Source of the DNA: CAZWEZ01 sp964632795
GTDB lineage: Bacteria > Pseudomonadota > Alphaproteobacteria > Rhodospirillales > 2-02-FULL-58-16
DNA length: 6,606 nt
Assembly (NCBI GenBank): GCA_964632795.1
Contig: CAZWEZ010000140.1
Span: forward strand, 1-6,606
Direction: 5' to 3'
This document shows positions 5,357-6,606 of the stretch, in pieces. A model generated the notes under the pieces. That model was not told the DNA's origin. It made no database searches and was given only the letters and a program-made list of their open reading frames with translations. The position numbers and the translations under genes are program-made. How positions within the stretch are numbered: the first letter of the stretch is position 1; each line of letters begins with the position of its first letter.

Positions 5357-5716
5357 CTAAGCCGCCTTGGCTTTGCGATCGCGGGTGTTGGGGACGTAGG
5401 CCCGGGCGCAGTGGGCGGCGCAGTAGGGTTTGTCGGGGATCACCGGCCGGCCGCAGAATCCGAACTTCTCGGTCCCTGGTTCGCCGTCGGGCCAGTTGCA
5501 CATGCCGAAGCCCAGGTCCTCCAGCGCGATCCCCTTGCTGATCACGGGTTTGGGCGGAGCCGAGGGACGCCGCTGGGGCAGCCCCAGGCGGTGGGCCTTG
5601 CCGACCACCGCGTTCTTGGTCACCCCCAGGCGGCGGCCGATTTCGGCGGTCGTGATGCCCTCGGCCCAGAGGGCCATGAGGACGCTGATACGGGTCGGAA
5701 TCCAGTCACCTGACAT
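5357..5716 (-). CDS. GcrA-family cell-cycle regulator, compact form
   Basis: This 119-residue protein is shorter than the Caulobacter GcrA (about 170 residues). GcrA proteins bind sigma70-RNA polymerase and activate promoters carrying GANTC sites methylated by CcrM. The N-terminal helix-turn-helix is plain at about residues 9-46 (SVLMALWAEG, TTAEIGRRLGVTKNAVVGK, HRLGL). A Pro-rich linker (50-58) follows. The C-terminal sigma-interacting domain is recognisable by CNWPDGEPG (73-81), FGFCGRP (85-91) and YCAAHCARAY (98-107). C73, C88, C99 and H102 have the layout of a possible metal-binding cluster, which is inference. The shorter length comes mainly from the linker. ATG 5716 is chosen because MSGDWIPTR matches the family start, although AAGG directly abuts the ATG and is too close for an ideal ribosome site. 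It could be the main GcrA or a paralogue. The gene is divergent from the mutase. Confidence 0.9.
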   Translation of the reverse strand: MSGDWIPTRISVLMALWAEGITTAEIGRRLGVTKNAVVGKAHRLGLPQRRPSAPPKPVISKGIALEDLGFGMCNWPDGEPGTEKFGFCGRPVIPDKPYCAAHCARAYVPNTRDRKAKAA

Positions 5717-5821
5717 CCTTGTTCGCGACGCCCGAAGGCCGCCCGCAGCTTGGCTTTGCCGACGGCCGGCGAGCGACGCCTCCCTTTTTCCGGTTACGGG
5801 CCTCGTTTCCCAGGGGTAGCG

Positions 5822-5880
5822 AATTTAATACTATATTTGCGGATCGTGGGCAAGCCTTACACTAAATATAGTATGAAATT
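5822..5880. promoter_or_regulatory. Long AT-rich dyad between gcrA-like gene and mutase
   Basis: AATTTaATACTATATTT (5822-5838) is the inverted copy of AAATATAGTATgAAATT (5864-5880): 16 of 17 positions pair, with a perfect 11-bp core, around 25 nt of GC-richer sequence. The arm centres are about 42 nt apart. In a high-GC chromosome this is conspicuous and suggests two half-sites for a regulator serving one or both divergent genes. The long loop and the absence of a following T-run argue against a terminator. The binding protein is unknown. Confidence 0.6.
5825..5853 (-). promoter_or_regulatory. Candidate minus-strand promoter for the gcrA-like gene
   Basis: Read on the minus strand, TTGCCC (plus positions 5848-5853) and TATTAA (plus positions 5825-5830) are spaced by 17 nt. 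The predicted transcript start near 5818 leaves a leader of about 100 nt before ATG 5716. The -10 box lies within the left arm of the 5822-5880 dyad, so binding there would affect this promoter. Box matches are only moderate. Confidence 0.4.
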
Positions 5881-5950
5881 GGTTCCGACAGTCCGCAAAC
5901 CCCGTCTTTCGCAGCCCCAAAAAGCGCTCCCGCCGGGGGTGGCCGTTGGC

Positions 5951-5956
5951 TATACT
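5951..5956 (+). promoter_or_regulatory. Candidate -10 box of the mutase gene
   Basis: TATACT lies 32 nt before the mutase ATG, with no good -35 box at the usual distance (5928-5933 is TCCCGC). A start near 5963 would leave a short leader containing the ribosome site GAGGA (5976-5980). An activator-dependent promoter would fit a weak -35 box, but this is inference. Confidence 0.35.
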
Positions 5957-5988
5957 CCCCACCGTGCCCCAACGATGAGGACCCTTCG

Positions 5989-6606
<618 letters not shown>

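Overview
The window looks like chromosomal DNA of a high-GC alphaproteobacterium, most likely of the Rhodospirillales. This rests on a GcrA-family regulator (a family largely restricted to Alphaproteobacteria), a class II DAHP synthase, a B12-dependent methylmalonyl-CoA mutase, and about 68% GC in a hand-counted line of the DAHP synthase gene. The taxon is inferred from gene content and not proven.

Layout from left to right. (1) Positions 1 to about 825 are foreign-looking, AT-rich DNA (33-38% GC in three hand-counted lines). They hold a strong hairpin (18-47) and one SAM-dependent methyltransferase gene broken by a single-base frameshift near 346. (2) At about 811-830 this DNA abuts the last ~55 codons of glutathione reductase (gor), ending at 991. 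The gor tail has no 5' part in the window, so the junction looks like an insertion or recombination scar. (3) Positions 1007-1735 carry a toxin-first type II toxin-antitoxin cassette: a RelE/ParE-like toxin and an XRE/HigA-like antitoxin overlapping by 4 bp. Its near-consensus promoter predicts a leaderless toxin mRNA, and two related 19-bp dyads (1007-1025 and 1041-1059) are likely operators. (4) Positions 1842-4433 are a probable operon of class II DAHP synthase (first step of the shikimate pathway) and a nicotinate phosphoribosyltransferase-family protein (NAD salvage). (5) Positions 4434-4765 are 332 bp of non-coding DNA rich in competing inverted repeats, ending in a good promoter for (6) a small rhodanese-domain protein (4766-5155). 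(7) A compact GcrA-family regulator lies on the minus strand (5357-5716). It is divergent, across a 272-bp spacer with a striking AT-rich dyad (5822-5880), from (8) the 5' end of methylmalonyl-CoA mutase, which runs off the window at 6606.

The metabolic genes (DAHP synthase, NAPRTase-like, mutase) are ordinary core functions and are intact as far as they are visible. The accessory content is at the left: a decayed methyltransferase, a truncated gor and a TA module, as expected of a former integration site beside a conserved operon. I do not see a complete new multi-gene system. The best leads are the paired TA operators with a leaderless start, the gor junction, and the dyad between the gcrA-like gene and the mutase.
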